A stretch of 64,000 bases of DNA from Ruegeria atlantica (GCF_013033965.1 NZ_WQFE01000005.1:178168-242167); one strand, 5' to 3'; positions 8,331-16,953 are shown, numbered from the stretch's first letter. Numbers and translations are program-made. Notes: generated by a model not told the origin, from the sequence alone.

Positions 8331-9314
8331 CTACAGCTCCAAGACCGTGCTGCCGGTCGTCTGGCGGGCCTCAAGCGCCCGATGAGCCTCGGCCACGTCT
8401 TCGAGCGGAAATCGCTGGTCGATATGAATCTTGACCTCGCCGCCTTCGACTTTTCCGAACAACCGCCGCGCCATTGCCTGACAGACGGAATGGTCAGCGA
8501 TGTGAGTAAACAATGTCGGCCGGGTGATTTTCAACGAGCCTTTCTTGCCCAGAATGCCGATATCCATCAATGGAACTGGCCCCGATGCGTTCCCGAATGA
8601 GATCATCATTCCCAAAGGTTTCAGGCAGTCCAGGGAGCCATTGAACGTATCCGCGCCGATGGAGTCCATCACCACATCCACCCCCTTGCCGCCGGTTATT
8701 TCGGCCACACGCTCGGCAAAATCCTCAGTCCGGTAGTTGATACAATGCGCAGCCCCGTTGAACTGCGCAAGGCTGCATTTCTCATCCGTTCCGGCCGTCC
8801 CGATCAGGGTTATTCCCTCGGATTTCGCCCATTGGCAAGCAATCAGGCCAACGCCGCCAGCCGCAGCGTGAAACAGAACCGTATCCCCCCGTTTCAAAGG
8901 CGTTGTCCGGTGAAACAGATACTCCACCGTCATCCCCTTGAGCATCATCGCCGCTGCCGCATCAAAGGAAATCCCTTCGGACAATGGGCATACCTGCGCC
9001 GCAGGCATAACGCGTGCCTCGCAATAGGCACCCGCAGGGGCGGCGGCGTAAGCCGCGCGCTGGCCCGGCGTCAAATGGGTGACGCCTTCACCAACGGCTT
9101 CGATCACGCCCGCAGCTTCCATGCCCAGCGCATGCGGTAACTCCAACGGGTACAACCCGGTGCGCTGATAGACATCAATAAAGTTCAGCCCGCAGGCCCG
9201 GTGGCGGATGCGAACCTCACCAGGTCCGGGATCGCCCAAAGGCCGGTCTTCGATCTTCAAAACTTCGGGGCCGCCGTGTTCATGAATGACGACGGTTCTT
9301 GCCGTTTGCTGCAT
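8331..9314 (-). CDS. qorA: NADPH:quinone oxidoreductase, MDR superfamily
   Basis: A 327-residue zinc-free medium-chain reductase. The N-terminal GroES-like half contains GPGEVRIRHRACGLNFIDVY and GMEAAGVIEAVGEGV; the Rossmann half has HAAAGGVGLIACQWAK, the AxxGVG nucleotide loop, and GKGVDVVMDSIG. This matches the QOR/zeta-crystallin group that reduces quinones with NADPH. The quinone-reductase assignment is by family; the true electron acceptor is not readable. The start has an AGGAGGT-like site (the complement of ACCTCCT next to the ATG). Monocistronic. Confidence 0.9.
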   Translation of the reverse strand: MQQTARTVVIHEHGGPEVLKIEDRPLGDPGPGEVRIRHRACGLNFIDVYQRTGLYPLELPHALGMEAAGVIEAVGEGVTHLTPGQRAAYAAAPAGAYCEARVMPAAQVCPLSEGISFDAAAAMMLKGMTVEYLFHRTTPLKRGDTVLFHAAAGGVGLIACQWAKSEGITLIGTAGTDEKCSLAQFNGAAHCINYRTEDFAERVAEITGGKGVDVVMDSIGADTFNGSLDCLKPLGMMISFGNASGPVPLMDIGILGKKGSLKITRPTLFTHIADHSVCQAMARRLFGKVEGGEVKIHIDQRFPLEDVAEAHRALEARQTTGSTVLEL

Positions 9315-9412
9315 GCTGACCTCCTGTTGCCTGACGCCAAGCTAACACGACTGTGAAACAGGGCAATTGGTAGGTTTTCGCTGCCGCGCAACCACAACGC
9401 GAAAAACTGTGC

Positions 9413-9457
9413 TATACTAAGGTCTGAGCGTTGCCGGCTGGTCCGGCCAAAGGCAAC
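9413..9457 (+). promoter_or_regulatory. Possible -10 box and leader hairpin of the DUF2189 gene
   Basis: TATACT at 9413-9418 sits about 87 bp before the DUF2189 start; no good -35 is seen. It is followed by a GTTGCC / GGCAAC hairpin (9430-9435 with 9452-9457) with an inner GGC/GCC pairing. Suggestive only. Confidence 0.3.
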
Positions 9458-9504
9458 CAACGCCGGATTCACCCCGCTGCGCATTGGCATAGGGAGGGGT
9501 CAAG

Positions 9505-10362
9505 ATGGCCAAAACCATTGGAAATCCGATCAGTTGGGCCGCACGAAACATCGGCGCGACCGGCGATCATATCACCGAAAGCGTGAACCGCATCGGCAGC
9601 GCGGATACGCAGCACCTGCCACAGGTGCAAACCCTGACAATGCAGGACCTGAAGGCCTGTTTGCAGGCCGGGTATAATGATTTCCTTGAAACGCGGGCTG
9701 ATGCCATTTTCATCGTTCTGATTTACCCGGTCGCAGGTCTGTTGATGTTCGGGTTCGGCCTGAACCGCAATATGGTTCCTCTGCTGGCACCACTGATCAT
9801 GGGATTTGCGCTTGTAGGTCCAATCGCCGCCGTTGGCCTTTATGAAATCAGCCGCAAACGCGAACTGGGCGGCGAAGTACATTGGCTGGACGCATTTGGC
9901 GTCTTCCGATCACCGTCCTTCGGGGCAATTCTGGCTTTGGGGTTCTATCTGGTCATGCTGCTGCTGGTCTGGCTGATGGTCGCGCAAAGCATCTATGTGC
10001 ATACGCTAGGGCCTGATCTGCCAACCTCGTTCGGAGCCTTCGTGACTCAGGTCTTCACCACGGGCGCAGGCTGGTCGATGATCATCTTTGGCAATGCGAT
10101 CGGCTTCCTCTTTGCGCTGGTCGCACTAGCGGTCAGCGTCGTCAGCTTTCCGCTGCTTCTGGACCGGCCGGTTGGCCTGCCAGTGGCGGTCGTCACGTCT
10201 GTCCGGGTGTTGCGTCAAAACCCTGGTGTCATCCTGGCATGGGGGTTCATCGTGGCGGCCCTGTTGATCATCGGAGCCATCCCGATGCTGCTGGGACTGA
10301 TTGTTGTCATGCCAGTTCTGGGCCACGCAACCTGGCATCTGTACCGCCGTGCAGTGGCCTGA
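9505..10362 (+). CDS. DUF2189 integral membrane protein
   Basis: A 285-residue protein with a soluble N-terminus of about 65 residues and six hydrophobic helices after it (for example FIVLIYPVAGLLMFGFGL and ILALGFYLVMLLLVWLMVAQ). The sequence MGFALVGPIAAVGLYEISR and the C-terminal PVLGHATWHLYRRAVA are typical of DUF2189. Function is unknown; in some bacteria such proteins lie near cytochrome oxidase genes, which is not the case here. The ATG at 9505 has a GGGAGGGG ribosome-binding site. Confidence 0.9.
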   Translation: MAKTIGNPISWAARNIGATGDHITESVNRIGSADTQHLPQVQTLTMQDLKACLQAGYNDFLETRADAIFIVLIYPVAGLLMFGFGLNRNMVPLLAPLIMGFALVGPIAAVGLYEISRKRELGGEVHWLDAFGVFRSPSFGAILALGFYLVMLLLVWLMVAQSIYVHTLGPDLPTSFGAFVTQVFTTGAGWSMIIFGNAIGFLFALVALAVSVVSFPLLLDRPVGLPVAVVTSVRVLRQNPGVILAWGFIVAALLIIGAIPMLLGLIVVMPVLGHATWHLYRRAVA

Positions 10363-10370
10363 TGGGAAAC

Positions 10371-10391
10371 AGCGCGGGATATACCCGCGCT
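10371..10391. terminator. Bidirectional hairpin between convergent genes
   Basis: AGCGCGGG / CCCGCGCT, 8-bp stem, ATATA loop, followed by TGTAGTTT on the plus strand. It sits in the 35-bp gap between the DUF2189 gene and the convergent oxidoreductase. Confidence 0.65.
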
Positions 10392-10397
10392 TGTAGT

Positions 10398-11384
10398 TTA
10401 GTCGGAGACCTTGAGGACAATCTTGCCGATATGACCCGAGCTTTCCATGCGCGCATGGGCGGCCGACGCCTCGGCCAGATCGAACTCACTGTCCATGACG
10501 GGGGCCACCTTCCCGGCCTCCAGCAATGGCCAGACGGCCTCGCCCAGATCCTGCGCGATCTTCGCCTTCGCCAGATCGCTTTGTGGCCGCAAAGTGCTGC
10601 CGGTCAGCGTCAGGCGTTTGACCATCATCATCGCAAAATTCAACTCGACTTTTGGCCCTTGCAGGAACGCGATCTGAACCAGACGGCCATCCTCGGCCAG
10701 GGCCTTGACGTTACGTGGGATGTAATCACCACCGACCATATCAAGGATCAGGTTCGCCCCACCCTCGGCGCGCATGACGCCAACGAAATCCTCATCGCGG
10801 TAGTTGATTGCCTTCTCGGCGCCAAGTTTTACGCAAGCTTCACATTTTTCGGCAGACCCCGCGGTTGCAAACACCCGCGCGCCAAACGCATTCGCCAACT
10901 GGATCGCCGTTGTGCCTATACCGCTGGACCCGCCATGGACCAAAAACCGTTCACCCGCCTTCAATCCACCGCGGGTGAACACATTGGACCAGACCGTAAA
11001 GAAGGTTTCGGGCAGACAGGCGGCCTCTTTCAATCCCATGCCCTTTGGAACCGGCAGGCAATGCGCGGCAGGCGTCGCCACGTATTCCGCATAGCCGCCA
11101 CCGGGCAACAATGCACAAACCTGATCGCCAATTGCCAATCCGGCAACACCGGCACCAACGGCAACAATCTCGCCCGAAGCCTCAAGCCCCGGCAAATCGC
11201 TGGCACCCGGAGGCGGGTCGTATGCCCCGGCGCGCTGCAATGCATCGGGCCGGTTTACCCCCGCATAGGCGACTTTCAGAATAACCTGACCGGTTTGAGG
11301 TTCGGGCACAGGGCGTTCCGTCAGTTGCAAAACGTCCGGGCCACCGGGTTTGGTGATTTCGACAGCGCGCATCATCTGGGTCAT
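10398..11384 (-). CDS. NAD(P)H quinone oxidoreductase, PIG3-like MDR family
   Basis: A 328-residue medium-chain reductase of the TP53I3/PIG3 type: MRAVEITKPGGPDVLQL, VAYAGVNRPDALQRAGAYDP, PGLEASGEIVAVG, FLVHGGSSGIGTTAIQLANA (nucleotide loop), and GGANLILDMVGGDYIPRN. It reduces quinones with NAD(P)H and has no zinc ligands. I chose the ATG at 11384 because AAGGAG lies 8 nt upstream; ATG 12 bp further in is possible. It shares only about a third of its residues by eye with the qorA-like gene at 8331, so they are distinct subfamilies, not a duplication. Confidence 0.88.
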   Translation of the reverse strand: MTQMMRAVEITKPGGPDVLQLTERPVPEPQTGQVILKVAYAGVNRPDALQRAGAYDPPPGASDLPGLEASGEIVAVGAGVAGLAIGDQVCALLPGGGYAEYVATPAAHCLPVPKGMGLKEAACLPETFFTVWSNVFTRGGLKAGERFLVHGGSSGIGTTAIQLANAFGARVFATAGSAEKCEACVKLGAEKAINYRDEDFVGVMRAEGGANLILDMVGGDYIPRNVKALAEDGRLVQIAFLQGPKVELNFAMMMVKRLTLTGSTLRPQSDLAKAKIAQDLGEAVWPLLEAGKVAPVMDSEFDLAEASAAHARMESSGHIGKIVLKVSD

Positions 11385-11439
11385 GGGCAAATCTCCTTTG
11401 CCCAATGCCTAGCAGGCAAATTCTGGAAGGCCCAGACGC

Positions 11440-12132
11440 TTACTTGCGAGGATTCAGCATGCCCGGCAAATCGGCTCGCATTTTCATCGGCGGTTTGACC
11501 TGACCCGCCAGCCAGTTCGGAACCGCAAGAAACGGTTTGAACAGCGGGTTACCATTCACCTGCGCCTTGATCTTTTCGAACTGCATGACGTTGTCTATAC
11601 GCCGATCCAGAAATTCCCATGTTTTCTGATGATCCGGAGAGTCGTCGCCCAGCCAGAACAGCAGGGTCGAGGAATAGACGCCCGACAATGTCGCCCGTTT
11701 CGTGTACCAGTTCATATCGTCCGATGTATCGCCCAGCGTGTCCCAGATCAGATCGCAGGTCTGCCACAGCGCTTTTGCCCCATCGGCTGCGTGGGTGGGC
11801 AAAGAAAACAAGGTCATGCCCCGGCGCACAAGCTCTTTATCTGGAACCGCCTCAAGCCGGAACCGGACGGCCGCAGCGATTCGGTCGCGAAACTTCAGCT
11901 CGCTCAGGTCCGCGGATTTCAGTCGATCTTCCATCGCTGCGTCACCGCGCGCGTGAAAAGCCAGCGCCAGATCAACCGCGCCACGCGGACAGATCGCGCG
12001 CGCTAGTGTGTCATCCATATCGCAATCCAAGATAGCCGCGCGAAAGCTGGCTTCTGACCAGCCGTCAAACGGCACATGGATCAGAATCGCGTCCAACAGT
12101 TGTTGCTTGGCGTCTTCATAAGTGGTGGTCAT
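11440..12132 (-). CDS. COQ9 family protein, ubiquinone biosynthesis
   Basis: A 230-residue protein. The N-terminal half resembles a TetR-like helical fold (HVPFDGWSEASFRAAILDCD, ICPRGAVDLALAFHARGD), and the C-terminal half carries the COQ9 signature, for example WDTLGDTSDDMNWYTKRATL and GVYSSTLLFWLGD. COQ9 binds lipid and helps hydroxylation and deamination steps of ubiquinone synthesis in mitochondria and alphaproteobacteria. The ATG at 12132 has GGAG 8 nt upstream. It is divergent from rpsU. Confidence 0.93.
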   Translation of the reverse strand: MTTTYEDAKQQLLDAILIHVPFDGWSEASFRAAILDCDMDDTLARAICPRGAVDLALAFHARGDAAMEDRLKSADLSELKFRDRIAAAVRFRLEAVPDKELVRRGMTLFSLPTHAADGAKALWQTCDLIWDTLGDTSDDMNWYTKRATLSGVYSSTLLFWLGDDSPDHQKTWEFLDRRIDNVMQFEKIKAQVNGNPLFKPFLAVPNWLAGQVKPPMKMRADLPGMLNPRK

Positions 12133-12161
12133 GGCGGTTCTCCGGTTCTCGGGGCCAGTAC

Positions 12162-12190
12162 TAGACAAGATAGAGGCGCTTTGCTATACG
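12162..12190 (+). promoter_or_regulatory. Probable sigma-70-type promoter of rpsU
   Basis: TAGACA (12162-12167), a 17-bp spacer, then TATACG (12185-12190), 53 bp before the rpsU start. Good spacing and position make this the likely promoter. Confidence 0.5.
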
Positions 12191-12243
12191 GCCAACTCCT
12201 GCAATTTCCTTGCAACTCTATCTAGAAAGGTGGTGACAACCAC

Positions 12244-12450
12244 ATGCAGGTTAGTGTTCGCGACAATAACGTCGATCAGGCGCTTCGTGCCCTGAAGAAA
12301 AAGCTGCAGCGCGAAGGCGTGTTCCGTGAAATGAAGCTTAAGCAACATTTCGAGAAACCGTCCGAGAAAAAAGCGCGCGAGAAGGCTGAAGCGATCCGTC
12401 GTGCCCGTAAACTGGCACGTAAGAAAGCACAGCGCGAAGGTTTGCTCTAA
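12244..12450 (+). CDS. rpsU: 30S ribosomal protein S21
   Basis: A 68-residue, strongly basic protein starting [20 protein letters not shown], the hallmark of bS21, with a helical Arg/Lys/Ala tail. S21 sits on the 30S platform near the 3' end of 16S rRNA and helps initiation. GAAAGGTGGTGA precedes the ATG. Single gene with its own promoter and terminator; the 293-bp stretch after it to the CAP gene holds the terminator and otherwise nothing I recognise. Confidence 0.98.
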   Translation: MQVSVRDNNVDQALRALKKKLQREGVFREMKLKQHFEKPSEKKAREKAEAIRRARKLARKKAQREGLL

Positions 12451-12488
12451 AACCTCGCTCGTCCAGCTTTGGATGACACTATTTGACG

Positions 12489-12525
12489 ACCCCCGAGGCA
12501 TCGCCCGGGGGTTTGTCGTTTTTGG
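12489..12525 (+). terminator. Rho-independent terminator of rpsU
   Basis: ACCCCCG / CGGGGGT stem (12489-12495 with 12506-12512), 10-nt loop, followed by TTGTCGTTTTT. Confidence 0.8.
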
Positions 12526-12743
12526 GGTCGGATGATTTATGCCGACTCGGGCCGCCCACGCGCGACAACCTGCCATTTCCCCTTCAGCAACATTTTGCCC
12601 GGCATTTTGCAGCGCAGCGAATCTCGTGACGGTAGCGCCGCGCCGCCAAAACTCGCCTCCGAACACTCCATCCCTATGAACACAGCACCCGGCCTTTGTA
12701 ACTGGCGCGGTCTACCACGACAAAAAACCAATCGGAGGCAATA

Positions 12744-13874
12744 ATGTCGACTGCAAGTAGTATCGAACGAGAAATGCTGGCGCTTATCAACCAAGAGCGC
12801 ACATCCCGCGGGCTGGACCCCTTACAGCTTGAAACCCGCCTGAACGACTCGTCCGAGGATCACAGCGAATGGATGCTGGAAACGGACAGGTTCAGCCACA
12901 CAGGCTCGGGCGGTTCCAGCGCCACGCAGCGGATGGAAATGGCTGGGTTCGATTTCTCGGGCAACTGGCGCTCAGGTGAAAACATCGCTTGGCAATCCGA
13001 ACGCGGCGCGCCCGGTATCAGCGATGATGTCGCGCAGCTTCATCAGAACCTGATGAACAGCCCCGGCCACCGTGCGAATATTCTGAACCCCGATTTCAAA
13101 TACATCGGAATCGGCATTGAAACCGGCGATATGCAGGGTTTCGACGCTGTGATGGTGACGCAGAACTTCGCCACCACCCAGGGTGAGGTCATGCTGGATA
13201 ACGGCTCAGCCACGCCGCCAGCCCCAACGCCTCCGGTTGAGGAAACCCCGCAGCCCGAAGAGCCCGTGGCGGAAGTACCTGACCCCGAGGTTACCGAGCC
13301 CGAGGAACCAGTAGCCGAAACACCGGATACCGACACCGAGGAACCGACACCCGAAACGCCTAACACCGATGTCACCGAGACCGAGGAGCCGGAACCCGAA
13401 ACACCCGACACCGACGTCACTGAGACCGAGGAGCCGGAACCCGAAACACCCGACACCGATGTCACTGAGACCGAGGAACCGGAACCCGAAACACCCGACA
13501 CCGATGTCACTGAGACCGAGGAACCGGAACCCGAAACACCCGACACCGATGTCACCGAGACCGAGGAGCCGGAGCCGGAAACGCCTGGAACGGAAGAACC
13601 CGAAGAATTTGCGTGTTTCGACGTGCAGGAGTTTCTGGCGGAGATCCGGGCATTCGTCCAATCGATTCAGGCTCAGTTCGACCAATTCGATTGGAACGAC
13701 ACGGACTATGCTGATGCAGAACCCGAAGCCGACGATTTCGATATGGTGATGAATGGCGACAACAACCCGGCGGGCGATGTTGAGACCACTTGCTCTGACA
13801 TGTCCGGCGACGGTTCAGGCGATGTCTTTGTGTTCACATATTATGATTTCGACTGCATGATGGACGCCGCTTAA
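12744..13874 (+). CDS. CAP (SCP/PR-1) domain protein with acidic Thr/Pro/Glu tandem repeat
   Basis: A 376-residue protein. Residues 6-150 are a CAP domain: EREMLALINQERTSRGLDPL, LNDSSEDHSEWML, FSHTGSGG, GENIAWQSE, LMNSPGHRANILNPDF and the closing VTQNFA. The two His/two Glu CAP cavity residues are present. Then comes a region of about 130 residues of Pro/Glu/Thr/Asp, including five near-identical 15-residue units (ETPDTDVTETEEPEP), and a C-terminal 90-residue segment with four cysteines and many Asp. There is no N-terminal signal peptide; the acidic, aromatic C-terminus would suit type I secretion, as in other roseobacter CAP proteins. Function unknown. GGAGG lies before the ATG. Confidence 0.88.
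   Translation: MSTASSIEREMLALINQERTSRGLDPLQLETRLNDSSEDHSEWMLETDRFSHTGSGGSSATQRMEMAGFDFSGNWRSGENIAWQSERGAPGISDDVAQLHQNLMNSPGHRANILNPDFKYIGIGIETGDMQGFDAVMVTQNFATTQGEVMLDNGSATPPAPTPPVEETPQPEEPVAEVPDPEVTEPEEPVAETPDTDTEEPTPETPNTDVTETEEPEPETPDTDVTETEEPEPETPDTDVTETEEPEPETPDTDVTETEEPEPETPDTDVTETEEPEPETPGTEEPEEFACFDVQEFLAEIRAFVQSIQAQFDQFDWNDTDYADAEPEADDFDMVMNGDNNPAGDVETTCSDMSGDGSGDVFVFTYYDFDCMMDAA
13353..13577 (+). repeat. Tandem repeat, five units of 45 bp, in frame
   Basis: Five head-to-tail 45-bp copies, each encoding ETP[DN]TDVTETEEPEP. Copies differ at a few third-codon positions only (for example GAG/GAA, GTCACC/GTCACT), and the first has Asn for Asp. A sixth, degenerate partial copy (ETPGTEEPEE) follows and looser versions precede it. 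Units are whole codons, so copy number can change without a frameshift. Confidence 0.92.
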
Positions 13875-13884
13875 CGCGTCTTAC

Positions 13885-13916
13885 GGTGCGAGGCCGGGGC
13901 AGCCTTGCCTCGCACC
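13885..13916. terminator. Bidirectional hairpin between CAP gene and ppk2
   Basis: GGTGCGAGGC / GCCTCGCACC, perfect 10-bp stem with a 12-nt loop, in the 60-bp gap between convergent genes. Confidence 0.65.
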
Positions 13917-13934
13917 ACTTTCTACTTCCGAAAT

Positions 13935-14873
13935 TCAGTAGACTTTTGGAACATATAGCTCGTCCGGCAAAATCCGGCGTTCATATTCGGGGTTATACTT
14001 CCGATCTGGCAAATCGACCTTTTCCTGCGGTACGTCCGAATACGGAATCTTTGTCAGCAGATGCTCTATGCAATTCAGGCGTTCGCGCTTTTTGTCATTG
14101 CCTTCCACGATGTACCAGGGCGCTTCGGGAATGTTCGTGCGGAACAACATATCCTCTTTAGCCTTGGTGTAGGATTCCCACCGAATGCGCGACTCCAGAT
14201 CCATCGGGGACAGCTTCCACTGCTTCATCGGATCGTGAATGCGCATCAGGAATCGCAACTGTTGCTCTTCATCGGTGATTGAGAACCAGTATTTCAACAG
14301 GATGATACCTGACCGCACCAGCATCCGTTCGAATTCGGGAACGTCCTGAAAGAACTGTTCGACCTGATCTTCGCTGGCGAATCCCATAACCCGTTCGACG
14401 CCAGCCCGGTTGTACCAGGACCGGTCAAACAGAACGATTTCACCGGCTGCAGGCAGATGCGGCACATAGCGTTGGAAATACCATTGGCTTTGTTCCCGAC
14501 GGCTCGGCGCGGGCAAGGCGACCACGCGAGCAACACGCGGGTTCAGTCGCTGGGTAATCCGCTTGATCACCCCTCCTTTTCCGGCGCTGTCGCGACCTTC
14601 GAACAGGATGCACACCTTGGCACCGGTGTGTTGAACCCAATCCTGAACCCGGATCAGTTCAGCCTGCAATCGCAACAGGTTTCGGAAATAGACCTTGCGG
14701 TCCAACATGTCGGGATGCTGATCCTTATAGATCTTGCGAACTTCCATCGACAGCATCGGCTCGCTGAACTCAATCTCGAAATCTTCATCCAGCGTGTCTT
14801 CCAACTCGGCTTCCAGCCAGTCTTTTGGGGCATCGTTGTGTTCGTAAGCCAAGATCTGCTCCTTATCAGTCAA
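13935..14873 (-). CDS. ppk2: Polyphosphate kinase 2
   Basis: A 312-residue PPK2. The Walker A is EGRDSAGKGGVIKRIT, the Walker B FDRSWYNRAGVERVMGF, and the lid region RREQSQWYFQRYVPHLP; the C-terminal WKLSPMDLESRIRWESYTKA is conserved too. The enzyme moves phosphate between polyphosphate and nucleotides (NDP or NMP); the class cannot be settled by eye. The outer start is TTG at 14873. A second TTG at 14852 has AAGGAG 6 nt upstream and may be the true start (about 305 residues). Convergent with the CAP gene. Confidence 0.92.
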   Translation of the reverse strand: MTDKEQILAYEHNDAPKDWLEAELEDTLDEDFEIEFSEPMLSMEVRKIYKDQHPDMLDRKVYFRNLLRLQAELIRVQDWVQHTGAKVCILFEGRDSAGKGGVIKRITQRLNPRVARVVALPAPSRREQSQWYFQRYVPHLPAAGEIVLFDRSWYNRAGVERVMGFASEDQVEQFFQDVPEFERMLVRSGIILLKYWFSITDEEQQLRFLMRIHDPMKQWKLSPMDLESRIRWESYTKAKEDMLFRTNIPEAPWYIVEGNDKKRERLNCIEHLLTKIPYSDVPQEKVDLPDRKYNPEYERRILPDELYVPKVY

Positions 14874-15095
14874 CGGGTTCCGACCATACCCAGAAAGTGT
14901 AACCGCCTGATGTCACCAGAATAATTGATGAAAGCTCCACGCTGGTCCGATTGCAGTTCGGCGCGGGGTCGAGGAAACAGGCAGATGTACGGTCTTTCCC
15001 CATAATTGAACCGACCCGCGCCGGGATACAAGCGTCAGATTTGAACCAATGCTGGCAGGCTGATCACGCTCATCGAGCCCACACCAACCTGACAC

Positions 15096-15554
15096 TCACA
15101 CCGGCAGGGCCGTCGTTTTGAACACTGTGCGCAATGCAAACGAGCTTTGCATCTGCGCCACCCCGGGAAGCCGCGAAAGGTACTGACGGTGAATTCGGGC
15201 GAAATCCTCGGTATTTTCGGCGACAACCTTCAGGATATAGTCCGCCGTTCCGGCCATAAGGTGACATTCAAGAACGTCGGGAATACGCGCCACCGCTTTT
15301 TCGAACGCATCCAAAAGCTCTTCGGCCTGTCCTTGCAGTGTAATCTCGACAAACACCGTGGTTGGGACGTTCATCTTGCGTGCATCCAGCAGTGCGACGT
15401 AATTGCGAATGTACCCTTCGGCCTCAAGCCGCTGGACACGCCGGTGACAGGCCGAAGGCGACAAGTTCACCTGATCTGACAGTTCAGCATTCGACATTCT
15501 GCCGTTGCGTTGCAGGGCGGCCAGAATCTTTCTATCTGTCGTGTCAAGGCTCAT
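15096..15554 (-). CDS. Lrp/AsnC family transcriptional regulator (probable ald regulator)
   Basis: A 152-residue protein starting MSLDTTDRKILAALQRNGRM with an N-terminal winged helix (SDQVNLSPSACHRRVQRLEA) and a RAM/AsnC ligand-binding domain (VFVEITLQGQ, ECHLMAGTADYILKVVAENT). It is divergent from the alanine dehydrogenase gene with a 138-bp gap, the arrangement of AldR-type regulators that respond to alanine or other amino acids. The ATG at 15554 has AAAGGAC 8 nt upstream. A palindrome in the shared gap is a candidate binding site. The 222-bp gap to ppk2 holds nothing I recognise. Confidence 0.92.
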   Translation of the reverse strand: MSLDTTDRKILAALQRNGRMSNAELSDQVNLSPSACHRRVQRLEAEGYIRNYVALLDARKMNVPTTVFVEITLQGQAEELLDAFEKAVARIPDVLECHLMAGTADYILKVVAENTEDFARIHRQYLSRLPGVAQMQSSFALRTVFKTTALPV

Positions 15555-15652
15555 TCGCGCAAGTCCTTTGCGGGTTTTATTAATAATACAGGAAAATCTC
15601 CCAAAGAAAAACCAATTCCCGGGCAGAGTTTCACAGAAATTGCATCCCGAAT

Positions 15653-15669
15653 TGCCCATAATTTGGGCA
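15653..15669. promoter_or_regulatory. Palindromic operator candidate upstream of ald
   Basis: TGCCCA-TAATT-TGGGCA: 6-bp arms around an AT-rich 5-bp centre, 24 bp before the ald start codon. The size and AT-rich centre fit Lrp-family sites, and it lies between ald and its divergent Lrp-type gene. Confidence 0.55.
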
Positions 15670-15692
15670 GTTTATGAATGGAGGAGCAAAAC

Positions 15693-16811
15693 ATGAAAAT
15701 CGGTTGCCCCAAGGAAATCAAACCCCAGGAATTCCGTGTTGGCATGACCCCCAACGCTGCGCAAGAAGCTGTAGCGCGCGGCCACGAGGTCATCATTGAA
15801 ACCAATGCCGGCATGGGTTCCGGCTTTGACAACGACTCGTATGTCGCTGCAGGTGCCCGCATCGTCGACACCGCCGAAGAAGTGTTTGCGACCGCAGACA
15901 TGATCGTAAAGGTCAAAGAACCTCAGGCGGTCGAGCGTAAGATGCTGCGCGAAGGCCAGTTGCTGTTCACCTACCTGCACCTGGCTCCCGATCCAGACCA
16001 GACCCATGACCTGCTGGCGTCGGGCTGCACCGCAATCGCCTATGAGACGGTAACCGATTCCAAAGGTGGCCTGCCGCTGCTGGCGCCAATGTCCGAAGTT
16101 GCCGGTCGTCTGGCACCTCAGGTTGGTTCGTGGACCCTGCAAAAGGCCAATGGCGGCCGCGGCGTTCTGATGGGCGGCGTTCCTGGTGTTGGCCCTGCAA
16201 AAGTCATCGTTATCGGCGGCGGCGTTGTGGGCACCCACGCAGCTAAGATCGCTGCGGGTATGGGCGCGGATGTCACCGTATTGGACCGCTCGCTACCACG
16301 CCTGCGTTACCTCGACGACGTCTTCGGCGGCACGTTCAAAAGCCAGTACTCGACAGCCGGTGCTACCGCCGAACTGATCCAGGATGCCGACATGGTCATC
16401 GGTGCAGTTCTGATCCCGGGCGCTGCGGCACCCAAACTGATCTCGCGCGCACAGCTGTCCACCATGAAACCCGGTGCGGTTCTGGTTGACGTTGCAATTG
16501 ACCAGGGCGGCTGCTTTGAAACCTCCAAAGCGACCACCCATGCCGATCCGATCTACGAAGTTGACGGTGTGATGCATTACTGCGTGGCCAACATGCCGGG
16601 CGCAGTTGCGCGCACATCGACCATCGCACTGGGCAATGCGACCATGCCGTTCATGCTGTCTCTGGCAAGCAAAGGCTGGAAGAAAGCATGTCAGGACGAT
16701 CCGCACCTGCTGGCAGGTCTGAACGTACATGCCGGTCAGTTGACATATGAGGCCGTAGGTACCGCGCTGGGTCTGGACGTTGTCTCGCCCGAGGCAATCG
16801 TCAACGCCTGA
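15693..16811 (+). CDS. ald: Alanine dehydrogenase
   Basis: A 372-residue NAD-dependent enzyme interconverting L-alanine and pyruvate plus ammonia. The start MKIGCPKEIKPQEFRVGMTP, the pyruvate-site lysine in IVKVKEP, the catalytic histidine in YLHLAPD, and the dinucleotide loop VIGGGVVGTHAAKIA are all present. The ATG at 15693 has a GGAGGAG ribosome-binding site. It supports growth on alanine and is likely controlled by the divergent Lrp-type regulator. Followed by two hairpin terminators. Confidence 0.97.
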   Translation: MKIGCPKEIKPQEFRVGMTPNAAQEAVARGHEVIIETNAGMGSGFDNDSYVAAGARIVDTAEEVFATADMIVKVKEPQAVERKMLREGQLLFTYLHLAPDPDQTHDLLASGCTAIAYETVTDSKGGLPLLAPMSEVAGRLAPQVGSWTLQKANGGRGVLMGGVPGVGPAKVIVIGGGVVGTHAAKIAAGMGADVTVLDRSLPRLRYLDDVFGGTFKSQYSTAGATAELIQDADMVIGAVLIPGAAAPKLISRAQLSTMKPGAVLVDVAIDQGGCFETSKATTHADPIYEVDGVMHYCVANMPGAVARTSTIALGNATMPFMLSLASKGWKKACQDDPHLLAGLNVHAGQLTYEAVGTALGLDVVSPEAIVNA

Positions 16812-16832
16812 AGCACTCCCGCCCCTGAAAGG

Positions 16833-16895
16833 AGCCGCTGAAGCGGCTGCTTTTCAGCGTTGGGCATGGCGGCGCGCCTTTGGCGCGCCGCTTTT
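16833..16895 (+). terminator. Two tandem terminator hairpins after ald
   Basis: First hairpin: AGCCGC-TGAA-GCGGCT (16833-16848) followed by GCTTTTC. Second: GCGGCGCGCC-TTT-GGCGCGCCGC (16869-16891), a perfect 10-bp stem followed by TTTT. Confidence 0.8.
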
Positions 16896-16920
16896 CGTTC
16901 CCGGTACAAGACGTGAAGCC

Positions 16921-16953
16921 TAAAAAAAGAAACGCCGCGCTGAAAGCGCGGCG
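16921..16953 (-). terminator. Rho-independent terminator of the mscS-like gene
   Basis: On the minus strand a CGCCGCGC / GCGCGGCG 8-bp stem (16933-16953) is followed by a long T run (complement of TAAAAAAAGAAA at 16921-16932). It lies 55 bp past the stop of the mechanosensitive channel gene. Confidence 0.85.

Noticed and set aside
12451..12743. Possible small gene between rpsU and the CAP gene
   Set aside because: Apart from the rpsU terminator no frame has a start signal or plausible product.
13043..13555. Minus-strand frame with Ser/Gly/Val repeats opposite the CAP gene
   Set aside because: The apparent repeats come only from the 45-bp tandem repeat read backwards; CAP domain and ribosome-binding site support the plus strand.
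13353..13577. Possible CRISPR array
   Set aside because: Units are contiguous without spacers and lie in frame inside a gene.
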